Positions 44,680 to 57,749 of a stretch of 64,000 nucleotides of DNA are shown here, in pieces (the stretch's first letter is position 1; each line of letters starts with the position of its first letter). The stretch covers positions 169,239,900 to 169,303,899 of the forward strand of contig CM041292.1 of NCBI GenBank assembly GCA_023052935.1. Reading direction: 5' to 3'. The DNA comes from Piezodorus guildinii. Its lineage: Eukaryota; Arthropoda; Insecta; Hemiptera; Pentatomidae. Made by a program: the position numbers and the translations under genes. The notes below the pieces were generated by a model that was not told where the DNA came from, ran no database searches, and saw only the letters and a list, made by a program, of their open reading frames with translations.

Positions 44680-44867
44680 TTCTATCTATGTGATACGAAT
44701 TGTATCCAACTAGACACTTCAATTTCAAAAAGAGACATATTTATAGGATCGTATCTTTATGAAAAACTATTTAAATTAAATGACGAATACAAAGAAAAAG
44801 TTGTTAAATAAAATTATTTATTCCCCTTTTTTAGGACTGCATAAATAAATATTGTTTATCCCTTTAA

Positions 44868-44950
44868 AAGAAACCTAGGGACATCTGCTTAGTTTGAACC
44901 CGCAAACTTGGGAATAGAAGGCAGTTATTCTAGCCACTACACCAAAGGTA
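44868..44950 (-). mobile_element. tRNA-derived SINE head, minus strand
   Basis: On the minus strand, box A TGGTGTAGTGGCTAGAATAAC is followed by box B-like GGGTTCAAACT (about 44895). It resembles the SINE-B head. The body is not recognisable. Confidence 0.55.
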
Positions 44951-45780
44951 ACTCTAAAACTATATAATGAATTGGTTTCAAATATTAATCATTATTGTAG
45001 AATCAGCAATGTCATCATTTACCTTTTCATTATAACATATGTCAATATACATACACATACATTTTGATGTGATAAATAAAAAACAAAACAGTGAATGTTA
45101 AAATTGAAAATTCCTAGATTTTAAGGATATTAATATTATTCATTCAAGTTAATGTGTTCTAAAAGCTGGATGCTTGTTCATTATTCAGCAGACATTTATT
45201 ATTCATTGAGATGAAGTGCTGTCTCCGTGTTGCTCTTTCCTGATAAAACTTTTTAATATAATCAAAGTCGAGCGTATATTTTAATAAGTACAGCCATTAA
45301 TTAAACTATTCGAAAAGTATTAATTATAAGCAATATTTTTTCTAAGATATGAGCTAAAAACTAGAACTTTACGAGAGCTTTCTGGCAATAGATCTCATGA
45401 GTGAAGTAAATAAAGATATTTCTGTGAAGTAAATGTAACTTTAACTGTTAGAATATAATTTTTATTTTTTTTTAAATATTATTATATAAAGAATCATATT
45501 GTATAAGCATCCATTAAATACGAATTGCTAAAGATTGCAGACAACAAAGGCACCTCCTCTTTTTTCGGCTTAAGGAGACACCTTTGAAGTAATTCACTTT
45601 TTGAGGTAGAGAGGAATATCTCGTTTCCGAGCTTCCTTTAAAGACCTGCTATTATTTAATATCCTTCTCAAATTTAAGGAAAAACAACAAATTTATTATG
45701 GTTTTTCCAGGAAGGGATGAATAATTTAATTAAATCTATCTTCATGATAATAAGCCATGATTTATGCATATAAATTATAT

Positions 45781-45836
<56 letters not shown>

Positions 45837-46798
45837 TTACACACATAATAATCGATCGATAATTTATATCAATCAACAATTAATATGTGTTATTAATATA
45901 ACAGATAAATGAAGGACATTTTTTTTTATCCTCCATTTATTTGTCCTACAAAACATACGATACACTATAAAATATATCGTTCATAAACAGTACCTTCTTT
46001 TGCCCGAGGGTATTGTTTAGATTTAGATGTAAGTTATACTGTAAATTAACTGAAATGAAGTACCTATTAAGTTTTTTGAATTTTCTCCCTCAACATAAAG
46101 TTTTTATATTTATTTATTAATTTTGGTTTTCCGTTCGATTGGATATGAAATAATTTAATACTATTATTTCTACTGTTGTTACAAATTTCTACTGTTGACA
46201 AAATGTTTTTATTATAATTAAATTAAAAAAATTAACGATTTGAATATTTTCTTTTACTATTTTCATATTTAGATAAAAGTCTTTCCTCAATGCTAGAACT
46301 ATTTTTACCCCGAACCGAAACATATTTCAGAAAAACTACAGGTTCTTTGAATCGAGATTCTTGTGTATCTCAATTTTTTTGTATAATTGTTCGTTTCCAG
46401 TAGAAATTATACGAAAATAAAAAAAATATGTGACTGTATAGTTAACCTTTAGTTAGTCCTTATAAGTTAATTAAGTAAGACTTATTTAAATATTTAAGGA
46501 CAACCATTCCTGGTTTTTTCACTGACCTCAAATATGTTCCCTAAAATAACCTTCCTTTAAATCATAGAAAAACAATAATTTATGCGATTGGTCTTTACTA
46601 GCCGACTAGACCAGCGGTGGTCATAAAGGTTCAGAAAAAACACTAGCATAATTTTTGTAAGGATATATCTTTTGACTCATTTCTAATTGTTTACTTTTTA
46701 TACGTTTACTTTTCTTTAAAAAGTACCTTAAATTTAATCTCAAAATAGACCTTTTATAGATTGTTTCTGACATAATAGTGAGTAAAATTTCATTATTG
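44951..46798. other. AT-rich DNA; (TA)n at 45785-45832
   Basis: Apart from the TA microsatellite no repeat or gene was recognised. The open frame at 46621 is continuous with the Jockey remnant only at its N-terminus (NCLKA). Confidence 0.45.
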
Positions 46799-47060
46799 TA
46801 TGCTTTCAGACAATTCAAACCATTATCAGGTATAGAAAAGATAGGAAGGATTTATGCAAGGGGGTTAGAGTGGGAATGGAGTTTGTCATTTAAGGAATTG
46901 TGTTGGGTTAGATAAAGCAACTAGTTAACATTACAAACAAGTTTATTCCTGAAAATTAGGGAGCGTTCAGAATTGTAAGGATTTTGTATTGTAAAGATTG
47001 GATACGAATGGCTTAGTAGGCCTTTGAGATCGAAAGTTCCAATCCGAAAGTCCACTGTGT
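46799..47060 (-). pseudogene. Jockey RT C-terminal fragment
   Basis: Minus-strand reading gives GTFDLKGLLSHSYPIFTIQN, PYNSERSLIFRNKLVCNVN and HNSLNDKLHSHSNPLA, then FSIPDNGLNCLKA. This is the same region as 37715-37990 and 58630-58880. Frame slips and stops are present. Confidence 0.7.
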
Positions 47061-48515
47061 TTCTTTTCCTTCTTGTTGTTTTTATTATTAAAAAATATTG
47101 AGAAAGATCATATTAATATTTGAACTACCTATAGTTTAGCTAACACACTATACTATGTTTATTCCTAGATTAAGAAAATGCATGTCTTAACTTTCTGCAT
47201 GAATTTAAGTATTTCCTATATTCGAAAAAATAAATTGCAAAATCGCGACTGAAATAAAGCTCTACTTTAAACAGTTAAAATGCAATAAGTAATATTTAGA
47301 AATATAAATCTATTCATCTGGATCATTACTAAAACAGTAATGAACATTTTCCTCTTCCTGAATTACTCATAATAATTTATTGAGTTAAAATAAATTAAAT
47401 TAAAGAAATACGAATAGAAAGAATTTTCAGATTTTTTCAGACGTTGAAAAGTAAACGCTTTCTGAATTATGAAAACAATGTTATAAAGTAAGTGTTCGAT
47501 TACAGAAAAAGGTTCTGTGAATTTTTCTCTAGAAATTGGGTGGAACACACATCTACCCACACATTTCATAATCTCCGAATTAAGCTCTCTTTGTGTAACT
47601 TTTATTTCATGTTTATTCTTCAACTCTTAAAACATTATTCCTCTAGATGCTGCTTCATCTTTCAGGAATTATTATGAATGAGCAGTAAACTTGGCTAAAA
47701 TGTACATAATTGCTGTATTAAATTAGCGGTAAAGGTCAGGTGTTTGATTATGAAGTTAGGTAATACAAAGCACCGACTAATTTAGGAGGACCAGGAACCC
47801 CATCTGCCCTTCATTGAAATAGTTTAAATTAACGAGGTTAATATGTAAGCCAAATCGTAAACAGTCGCAACCTGAAAAATAGTTAGGGTTAGGGAAACAG
47901 TTTTGCACCTTATTTAAAAATAATTCTCACCATTTTCCTACTTTATGTTTTTGTTTTTCTTCTACCCTGTCTCCATAATCAGGATATATTTTATAAGTAA
48001 GGGCTCACTTACACTCATTTCGCCGTTCTAGTCTATCTGTTAGAAGGAAGGAAAATAGTGTGGAAAAACCGTCAGAATGGCAACACGGTGCACCCTTACA
48101 CCATCGTTATTTTTCATCCATCCAAGCTTTGTATTCATTGATATTACTTTGAATTGTCAATTAATATGATTAAGTAATGAATAATGTTCGGTAAGTGATT
48201 TTCGAGAAAAAAAATACAATTAGTTAACTTCTTACATTGATAGTATAATTATAATGGTATAATCTGACTTATCAATTTTCTGCTATATTTTTGACCGGCT
48301 GCTTTTATAGAGCAGCGGCACCTTCAAAAACTAGCTTACTTTTTATATTTAATCGATATATGGACTAATATTACTGAAACCATTGGATTTCCTTTCCAAA
48401 GGCATCGTGTTTACCAATCATAATAGGTGACATTCAGGAGAAGATTGAAGTAGACAAGTTTCAATAAATGATATTATTATTTAAAAACAACTAACACATA
48501 TACAATCCAGTTACG
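47061..48515. other. AT-rich DNA without recognised features
   Basis: No coding exon or repeat was recognised. The short frames at 47363 and 47492 look random. Confidence 0.4.
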
Positions 48516-48519
48516 CTAT

Positions 48520-49073
48520 GTCTGAGAATACTGAGGGACATTACAGTTAAACTTGCCATACAATATAACAACCGAAGAAAATACCTTACAAAAACTTAGT
48601 CGGCTAGCGAAGGTGGAATCAGTCTTAAGCGTCCCTTCTTTGCTTCATCTTCCAGCTGCTATGACCCCGAAGGGCCTCCTGTATATGAAACTTCAACTCT
48701 CGAGGCTGGAATATGACTCTCGTGGTTCGAATAAGACTGGCCTCTTCTTGATGATAGAACTTGACTCTCCTCTTGCTGGAATAAGACTCTCTTCTCTCTC
48801 TCGTCACCTCGGGTGGGGCTGATATGGGGAGTGTCTCGGTTGGCGGAACAGCCTTTGTGATCTTATCATAAGTGTGACTTTTGCCTAATCCTCTTCTCAG
48901 CTGCCGCTGGGGGTCTAGCAAGTTTCCCGAGGTATGGCGGGGGCCTATTGGAGAATCCAAGGAGGGAGGGGAGGTAAACGCCCTTTGTACTTTTGCTGAC
49001 AAAGGCTCATTAATTTTTACTTTATTAATATATTAATTATTCAATAATAAAGTCAGTGCTCTCAGCATTCTCA
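48520..49073. mobile_element. Candidate solo LTR (TG...CA ends), contains a 125-codon minus-strand frame
   Basis: The segment begins TGAGAATACTGAG and ends CTCAGCATTCTCA, an imperfect terminal inverted repeat of 13 bases that starts with TG and ends with CA. AATAAAG (about 49045) lies just before the right end, as in an R-U5 end. The interior is unusually GC-rich for this window, with imperfect GGAAT(A)AGACTCTC repeats at 48700-48800. The minus-strand frame 49002-48625 (basic, Ser/Arg-rich) is unrecognised. No clear TSD was found, so the call is tentative. Confidence 0.35.
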
Positions 49074-49773
49074 ATACATATCATTTAAAAAAAAATTGGT
49101 TTCATGAAATATTAGTTTTCCATGGATCGATGCATTTGTGGTCCATTAAGCTTTAAATTGCACATATTAATTGGTATTTCAGTTATCAAAATCGTATTTT
49201 ATTAAATTATAAGTGTTTGATATACCATAACTGACATTTTCGGCACTTACTTTATTCAACTTTGTCTTAGTTAACTTAACTTGGAAAAAAATACAATCTT
49301 TTGTAGAAAACAAATCATGAAGTTCGTTGCGAAAACAAAAACAGGGAAAACGGTAATGTGTCGCAACTCTTGGAAACAATGTGATTCATTTCATATGAGA
49401 CGGCGAAAACTGTTTGGGCACTATGGGATTTCAGCCTTTGTTGATAAGGATGATTAATATCCTGTCAGATTAAAGTTCACTGTTTCAATTATTATTTTTT
49501 CTCATTCCTCACAATGATGGAACGAGCGAAAATGCTAAACATTTAACATGCAAAAGAGATAAAATATAATACTTAGATTTGGTGTTTGTAAATTTAATCG
49601 TTTTTAATAAAAATTGAAGAGGTAAATCTATCAATTTTATCGAATTCTTCGCTTTTCCAGCTGAAAATAGAAAGAGAAATGATAAAAAACGTTTTCTCCA
49701 CAAACTGCTTTATTTCTACTAAGCAGGAAGTAACGGAACTTCTAAAATATGTAATTTAAAAAAAAAGTCATTA

Positions 49774-50045
49774 AGGAGCGTCGTTGTCTATAGGATAAAG
49801 CACTACTACTGGTACTACTGGTTCCCCGGGTACCAGGTTCGAATCCCGGCAGAGGCAAAATTATTTATTCTGTTATTTCAGCTGTGGGGCAACACTGTGG
49901 TATGGAGAAACTCCTTGAGCACGCCCATTCCGTGTAAATTGCGTACCTTATCATTAGGGAAAATCCTGGGGTATGAGCTTGATTTTGAATTTTTAAAAAT
50001 ACTCAACTCACCACCCTCAAAGGATGGTCGAAGCTCATTTATTTT
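49774..50045 (+). mobile_element. tRNA-derived SINE-C
   Basis: The head GGAGCGTCGTTGTCTATAGG has a box A-like TATAGGATAAAGC. A CTACTACTGG short repeat follows, then a perfect box B GGTTCGAATCC (49836-49846). A body of about 190 bases follows (CTGTGGGGCAACACTGTGG, GGAAAATCCTGGGGTATGAG), ending in a T/A-rich TTTTTTATCTAAAATT. No second copy is in the window. The ORF at 49897 is part of it. Confidence 0.65.
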
Positions 50046-52887
50046 TTATCTAAAATTACTCACTATTTTATTTAATTAAATTTTAAATTATTATTAATTA
50101 CTTGTTGTCCCAACAGACAATGTCTGTTGACTATGGATATCAAAATCCAGCATTGGTAATAAGGAACCTATTAGATGATATACTTGACCCTTAATTTACA
50201 GAGATATTTAATAGGTGTAATGGATAATGGATATAGCAAATTATTTGTGCTATCATGTAAATCAAAATAATTTGTCAGCACTGCTATACCCTATCAACTC
50301 GTTTCTGGCTTTTTTAGGTAAAACTACAAAGCTAATTTGATCCATTGTTATCTAAATCTTAGAATCTAAACATAATAATCTTAAAAAATTTACGAAAATT
50401 TTATTATTATTATTTGTTTCATTCATAAGAATAACAAACTCAACAGAATAAAATTGGTCCATCCGTTTTTGCATGATGCCGTAACCAAGATAAATAGGAA
50501 TTCATTTTTAATTCTCTAGAAAGGTAGGTTATTTTTATCTTAGAAATTGAAGAAAACTTAACGTCCTTATTAGCTTTGGGTTTATTATTTTAAATAATGA
50601 ACCTTTGTAATCGACCAGAAAAAGAAAATCATCCCACTCTCCTTAAACTTTAAGGGCTTACTTTACAAGATGCTTAGATCCCGAATCACGAATCCGTGTG
50701 TACGCTATGTCTTCTCCGAAACTACTGGACTAATTTTTTGGAAATTCGCTATAAAAATACTAGGGCTCCAACGATGATAATAACACATAGACGTTTATAT
50801 CAGCTGGTAATTTTTAAAATAGCGGCTGATTAAAAGTGATTTGATTCAATAACTCAGTTATTTTTGAAGACTGAGAAATAATTTATTAGTGTTTTTTAAC
50901 CAAAAAAACCGCCAATAATTATAAAAAACAGAAAAGAAAAACTTTTTAATTTTATAATTTTTTGCTAAATACAAGCTAATTTCTTATCTGTTTAGGTAAT
51001 GAATATATAAATATGTTTGTTACTTATTGTTGTATAACTTATTTGAAGTATAATTATTTAAAATCATTTTTAGTATATTTTAATACCGCTATTGAAAAAT
51101 ATGTTTGTGTAAAATTGTATAGCAATTTTATTCACATGCTTTTTGAAACATAAAGTTGCGCTGAATGCAGAGGCAGAAGAGATGCTTTTAGAAAGTGGCT
51201 TTCTAGCCTATCTGGTTTCTCGCTTTCAGCTTTCTGATTAAAATCCACCCAATACTCTGATACTATCATTACTCTGCGTAGGAGTTGTTGTTTCAGAAGC
51301 TATCCCTACTAGGTACTTAAATGAAGTATGCATCAATCCCCATCTCAAGCTGCTCTTTCTATTAATGATATTATTTAAGAGGAAAAATACTTCTTTTGGG
51401 GGAATATTAAGAGTAAAACCCTCACTCTTAATATTTTATAAATAGATAAACCGTCAATTGTTTTACCGACTTTTAGAGCACTCTATTAAACTGGAATTTT
51501 ATGGAACTAATGCTTTCTTTCATAAAAATAAAACTTATTAAATCCATTCGAAACCATGTTAATAATATATTATAGAAATATTTTTAGCAACTGCAAGTAT
51601 CATCCATTGGTTCTTTGTCCATTCGTTTGACCCAAGATCCCAGCCTACTTCATCAACCTTCATTATTGCTCCTCACAGAACATCTTCCTTAAAAAATGTC
51701 TTTACTTAGTGTGCCAATTCCTTTTGGAATCCCATGCCTACCTATACGCTATGCATCTTCTCTAACTTCATTTAAAAACCAGTTATTCCTCCTTCTCGTC
51801 AGCTATCAATTTTCCGAATAATAAAAAAAAAAAAGAAAATGTTTCTGGTCATATCCCATTATAAAATAAAAACCACTACAAATATGTAAATTAAATTTTT
51901 TTTAAAATTATATTAAAAAATTATAGAGTGAGCATTATAACAATCTAATATTTTTTATAGGATTTAATATGTGTTTATTATTATTATTTTTTTCATTTAT
52001 ATGTCGTATTGGCTACGTTTTTAAATAATGTAAGTCGTATAAGTAAAATCTTAATTTTGTTTTTTAATGCCATTATTTTCCTTTCTTTTTGCCAGATACA
52101 AGTAATTTGTTTTCTCTACTCCTATTCTTAGTGGGCTGAAAGATCCAGAATAAGATTTGTTTTTCTTCACTTCTTTTTATTAAACTCATATGAAAATGCC
52201 TCCAAATTCGAACCTCATTACTATGGTCAACAGTAAACAAAAAACAGTTTTCCCAAACACAAGGAACGTTGAAAGCTTTATTCAAACTTTTGGGTACGAT
52301 GCTTAGTACTGAAGTCGATATCTTCACAAACAACTTCTGTGATATTTAACTGAGAAATGCAACATGAAGTTTTATGATTATACCGTAGACATCTAAACCT
52401 AATTGGGCAAATATTGGCTACACAACCACAACATTGAGCTATGAGACTCTATAGAAAAAAAGATATTCTTGGCTAGAAGTGCTGTTACTGGGAAATATTG
52501 CCATCTGTATACTCACTACACTATTGAAAAGGTTTAATAATTAATATAGATATAATGCAAGATAAAAAATATTTGTAATATTCTTGTAAATAAATGAAGG
52601 TCAGGAAATGGTTGAAGTTAGTGTAATCACACATATTCATTTAGAAGATATTTGTTACACAAGCCAAGTAATTTGCCTAGTACCTTGACCTAATTGTGTA
52701 TTATCGTTCTCTCGATAAACTATTTATTTTATTCTTTAATGTGTCTCAGTAAATTGTATAACACATACCCTTATGGAAAGGTTTCCAATTATAATCCCTC
52801 ACGAAAGTAAGTTTGTATAATTATCCTAAATAATTACCCATGGCACCCCTTAATTTAAATTATTTTTTTAAATGAGTATAATCCTAG

Positions 52888-52888
<1 letters not shown>
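50046..52888. other. AT-rich DNA without recognised genes
   Basis: Bases 50961-51015 repeat 11486-11543. No other window repeat, RNA or exon was recognised; the frame at 52073 is unremarkable. Confidence 0.4.
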
Positions 52889-52958
<70 letters not shown>

Positions 52959-53058
52959 TATATAAGGGAGCCCGTGGCTGAGTGGCTGGCGCCAAAGGTT
53001 GTGAGTTCGAATCCCAGTCCCAGCGGGTTCAAGGATATGGTGTATTGTATATATAATG

Positions 53059-53135
<77 letters not shown>

Positions 53136-53185
53136 AGCATATGACCCTACCCTATAAAATTTCATCAATAAACGTGAGTATATTC
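52889..53185 (+). mobile_element. SINE-A copy broken by two long (TA)n arrays
   Basis: A (TA)n array (52889-52956) is followed by a SINE-A head, GGGAGCCCGTGGCTGAGTGG (52966), box B AGTTCGAATCC (about 53004) and CCCAGTCCCAGC. A second TA array (53060-53132) then stands where the SINE body should be. Next comes the distal SINE sequence, ACAAGCAT plus ATGACCCTACCCTATAAAAT (about 53133-53162). The two 90-codon frames across the arrays are spurious. Confidence 0.75.
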
Positions 53186-53984
53186 TCCCAGGAGATTACA
53201 CCACGCGGCAAGGGGCCTACACGGCTTCTCGCACGAAAGAAATTTGAATTATCTTCATCGCGATATCTTGATCCCGAATAACTTTTCCATATTAATGATA
53301 ACCGAGTTACAGAGGAATCACATCTCTTATTAGATGGGACTTGATCATCTAGATACATTTTTTGTTATTTATTAATAATAATAAACCAAAATGATTAAAA
53401 TTCAGTTCACACCTAAAACCGAAGGTTCGAGTATTTGACTGCTGTACTGCTAATTCATTACATTCGTAATCAATCTAGTAAATACTGAATTAATCTAATG
53501 GAATCCTTTGAACTGCGCCCTGAGATCGCTTGAGCATTTGGATAACCGACAAACTGGAAGATCCTTGAATAAAGTAATACGTTTAAGAGAAGCGGGAGGA
53601 AGCGCAGTAGATTCAGGGTGATTTGTAGCCAGAAAGAAGTAATATTGTTAGAGGCTGGCAGATTAATGCCTCGGGCCCTGAACTTGGCCTAACCTAGCTC
53701 CCGATCACAGCTGAGCAACATCCTCTCCCGCAGTATTTCTTCTTTAATATGTCCTTTCCTCCCCTTCAGATTTACAGTGTCTCTCTGTCTTGTCAGCAAA
53801 GCACTACAGTCTCTAGTTATATTATCTATCTACAATAGATCAATTCCCAGCTTTATAATTATTATTTGTGCTGTAAAAATTTAGTTAAATGTTGCCACAA
53901 CTCACATTGATTCTGAATTTCTTATCATACTAGTAGATAATAATTAATAAAATGAAACAACAATATTTTTTTGTTTTTATTATG
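53186..53984. other. Non-coding DNA with GC-richer segment 53500-53780
   Basis: No exon-like frame. The GC-richer segment (GGCCCTGAACTTGGCC region) is a candidate conserved element by composition only. Confidence 0.3.
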
Positions 53985-54360
53985 CCTTCCCATTTCGGCT
54001 TCCGCTATTAGGGGTCTGGCAGCCCAATACTACTCCTATCTTGATGGAGTCTCAGCTCTTATATTTTGTAACCGGGAGTGTACTTCTAGATGCGCTGCAT
54101 CCATTTCACTATTATCAGAACAAAGGCTGCAAAGTGGAGACTCTACTACTCCGATCCGATGCAAGTGCTTCACGAGGTGTTCACAGCCGGTAATCATTCT
54201 GAACCGTGCATCAGCAACTCTTCTCTTCAAATATACCAATATTCGTTCTTTACTGGTATTAACCTGTTTTTTCTCGAAGACTTTAAACATTTTCGAAAAA
54301 AGTGACCAGCGTTTTAAGTTTTGTGGAGAGTTTATTTTTACTTGACCAGTAGTCAACCGG
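53985..54360 (-). pseudogene. 3' end of a non-LTR element ORF2 (RNase H-side C-terminus)
   Basis: An open frame, 54356 to 54036, encodes RRVADARFRMITGCEHLVKH, LHRIGVVESPLCSLCSDNSE and MDAAHLEVHSRLQ. The tract HLHRIG...SPLCxLC...E..AHL is characteristic of the C-terminus of I/R1-type ORF2 proteins (RNase H region plus a Cys/His cluster). It is truncated on both sides, no RT core is nearby, and it probably inserted alone. Confidence 0.7.
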
Positions 54361-55605
54361 GATTCTACATAGGCGTTTAAAAAGGCTTATTGAGCTCAAT
54401 TCTCTACGCATCTCCAATGGCTCGACAATAAATAAAAATCCTCATAAAACAAACAATAATAATAAACTGAACTATAATATAATACTTAATTGATGTGTGG
54501 GCCTATTTAATTTATCGTTATTTAAGTAATCTAGAGTTCTATACGCTGATACTAAAAAGGTGTAAATCTTATTTATTTCTTGTAGACTGTTGACTAGTTG
54601 TTTTCCATCTTATGATCTATACGCACATAGTGGTTAAAATGGTTTTAAATATTTTTCTCTGTCTTGTTTTCCACAGTTGAGAAGAATGTGGGATAGAGAC
54701 AGGCTGTTTGTAATACATTGGTAAAAAAAAAAGACAGTTTTATCGTGATTTGAAATTGATTTTTTTTTCATATAAAGTTGGATAAATTCAGTGTTTGAAA
54801 CCCTCAACTGGCTAGCCAATTTTAGTATATATATGCTTGTTTTATATGTAAAATAATCCTCTGGACTGTTAACATTAAAACTGGAAAAAATCTAAAAATG
54901 GGATTTTAATTGAAGTTCTCACATCGGTGGATATTGTAGAGAGGCTCTGATTTTTCAAATTTACCATTATTCTATCATTAAACATTAACTTATCATTAAA
55001 TTCGACTTATAGTGTCGAACTCTTCCCTACAGCCATAATAAGGAGCCATTCCTCTCACTTGTGTGACCCAATTAAAGTATGTATCAGGGTTCCTTGTGTC
55101 TAGTGGGATTGGTCTATGCGAGCAAATTTGTGGCAACCTCTCTTCAGGCATAAAATGACAATTTAGACCAGTAGTTTAGGCCTTCTTCGTACTCTGATGC
55201 CCAAGGGGCTTCGGCCAGTTTCGAGACGTAAGAATTTATCCTTGACCATCCAATGTTGTTTCAGGAATCTTATTCTGCAATAGCTTCCAGATATATTTAG
55301 CTCTGTATAATGCATACCTTTATCAAATTTAAAAACGCTTAAAATGATTACACAATGGTTTATTATTTCCAAATACCTATATTAGTGTATAACTGTTTAT
55401 ATAGACAGCTGTTTACAGACAGTACACTTATATATAAAGCATTAAATAATTCAAAGGAAATTGGCCTATAGTTACTGCTAAATTCAAAACTATTTACTTG
55501 TTGTATTATGAAGTACAGTTGTAAATTTCAATAAATAATGTTTAAAAATTAATCAAAACACTGCTATTTCTGGACCTATTGGTTGCATCTACTTATAGAT
55601 TTTTT
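54361..55605. other. AT-rich DNA without recognised features
   Basis: No gene or window repeat was recognised. Confidence 0.4.
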
Positions 55606-56215
55606 TGTTATTTAGTTCTTTATTAATCGTGCAGCAGACAATTGTTTCTCTGTCCTCAAAAATTGCTGATTAATGGGTGTATGAATAGGTAAAATTTCAT
55701 TTTTTAATAATAATTCGCGGGGTACTAATTCTAAAACTTCAAGGTCTATTATTATTATTATTTTTTTTTTTTGTAATAAAACTGATGCTCTATCGAATAG
55801 GACCAATTTTAGTTATTTTAGTTATTTAGTTCTTTATTAATCGAGCGACAGACAATTTTTTTCTCTATCTTCTAAAAAAACTGATTTATAGGCGTATGTA
55901 TAGGTAAAATTTCTTTTTTTTTTTTCATTTCTTTTTATCATGATTCGCGGGATACTAATTCTAAAACTTTAAGGTTTATTATTATAATTATTATTATTAG
56001 TAGTATTAAAATTAATGCTCTATCAAATAGCACACACACTAGAAATCTTAAGGAATTTTCGTTATTTACTTCTTTATTAATCGTTCAGCAGACAATTTTT
56101 TCTATATCTTCAAAAATAACTGAATCAAGGGTGTATATACAGGTAAAATTTCATATTTTTTATAAATATTCGCAGGGTGCTAATTAATTATTAAAGTTTA
56201 AGGTTTATTTTTTAT
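55606..56215. repeat. Three tandem copies of a 214-240 bp unit
   Basis: Each unit begins TTTAGTTCTTTATTAATCG (55611, 55825, 56065; the third reads TTTACTTCTTT). It continues through GCAGACAATT, GGTAAAATTTC, a T-run, ATTCGC(G/A)GG and ACTAATTCTAAAACTT, and closes with an ATT-rich tract. Divergence is roughly 15-20%. No ORF. Local satellite-like expansion. Confidence 0.85.
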
Positions 56216-56996
56216 TTTTTGTCTCGCTGTCCTAATCTTGAAGCTTAAAAAAAATAAAATAAATAAATAAATACTTTTTCTCTATCTTTAAAAATAACCA
56301 TTTAACCATTTAAAACTATCTTTAAATGTGTTTTTTTTAAATATATAAATAGAAAATAATATCTTGAAAAAAAGTATTTACAATAGTTTATTATGTGTAT
56401 TGATATTTCATCATAAATTTATTTTTAACAAAATAAAAATAAAATAACGCCTTTTCGTTTATTCTTTTACGAAAAGAATTTTTCTTCCCCCCCCCTCCCC
56501 CTGTCCTTTCTCATTCAAACTGATGGACAGAAGGTCCAAGAGCAGAAGGGAAAAGCGAGGTAGGAGAGAGATTGAAGTTTATAGGGAGTGAGTTAATACA
56601 GTTTGGACGCCCCAATCATAGGGGCTCTGCCACTCCAAACTTCATCAGGCCCGGCCATTAAAGAAAGCCGCACGCTGTCCCCTGGTTTAGGAAAATTCAA
56701 CTTAAACCTTATCCAACTTCGTTGCCAGGAAAAGACAGATTAACCCGAAATCCTTTAACTCGTTTAATGGCCGAAATAACCGGGTGCCACTTTCCAAGCT
56801 TCTAGCTTAGGTAGCAAATGCTAATTATACTTCAATAACAGATTATGATGAAAACTTCGTTCATTTAATTGAAGTCTGCGATTCGGTTTAAAAAATAAAA
56901 TTATATACTTTTGAATTTATATTTAATTATTAGCTGACCTGCCAAACGTTTTTCTGCCATATATATTATTTCTAGTGAATGTTTCAGTAGTTAAAT
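56216..56996. other. Non-coding DNA with GC-richer block 56480-56830
   Basis: The block has a C-run, GGCCCGGCCATT and other GC-rich words amid AT-rich flanks, and no coding features. Candidate regulatory element by composition. Confidence 0.3.
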
Positions 56997-57715
56997 AAAA
57001 AAATTCAGGACAAATCCCAACATATTACTTTTACTCTTCGACATAACACCTGCCCACCAGTATATCTTGACAACATCTAAATTCCACAGACAGACACAAT
57101 GAAATATCTGGGCTTGACATTCGACTGAAGAATGACATGGGGCCCACACATCAAGAACAAACAGATAACGCTAAACAGAAGACTAAAACTTTTATACTCA
57201 CTAATCTCAAGACGTTTAAAAATGGCTTAAAAATAAACTAAACTTTTACACTTACCTACTGAAGCCTATTTGGACTTACGCCTCACCGATATACGGGACT
57301 GCCAAAAAGACACACATACGCAAAATTCAAATTTGTCATACATAACTTTCAGAACTATTACAAACTCACCATGGTACGTAAGCAACACTACTTTCCATAC
57401 AGACCTTCACATGCCAACAGTCAACGAACAGATTCGGACCCTCTACAAACGTTTTTAAAACAACTAACATGGACATAATAACACACTAATACAAAGCATG
57501 GCCACTAGTAACATGCCGGACAATACTCGCAGAAGACTGAAAAGAATTTGGATGAGGGACCTTCTATGCTAAATACGTAATAGGAAGCACGCCAGGAAGA
57601 TGTGCCGCAAGGCATCTTCTCTCCATCATACCTACCACGCCAACTATAATTCCTTTATCACATTCGCTGATTGTCAACATTTATTGACAGGTGTCAATAA
57701 AGAAATTTGAAGAAA
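56997..57715 (+). pseudogene. Decayed Jockey-clade RT fragment
   Basis: Plus-strand reading gives KSQHITFTLRHNTCPP (about 57015), TMKYLGLTFD and MTWGPHIKNKQITLNRRLKLLYSLISRR. A broken PIWTYGIPIYG-like stretch follows, then SNLSYITFRTITNSPWYVSN, TTFHTDLHMPTVNEQIRTLYKRF and a NTRRRLKR tail. The order is that of a Jockey RT C-terminal half with a frame slip near 57255. It ends in an A-rich stretch at about 57712. This is a different subfamily from 58451-59092. Confidence 0.8.
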
Positions 57716-57749
57716 CAAATAACTAAAAAATTGCAAATGCATTGTAATT

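Noticed and set aside
52868..53144. Two 90-codon frames rich in Ile-Tyr repeats
   Set aside because: Translations of (TA)n arrays on opposite strands through a SINE.
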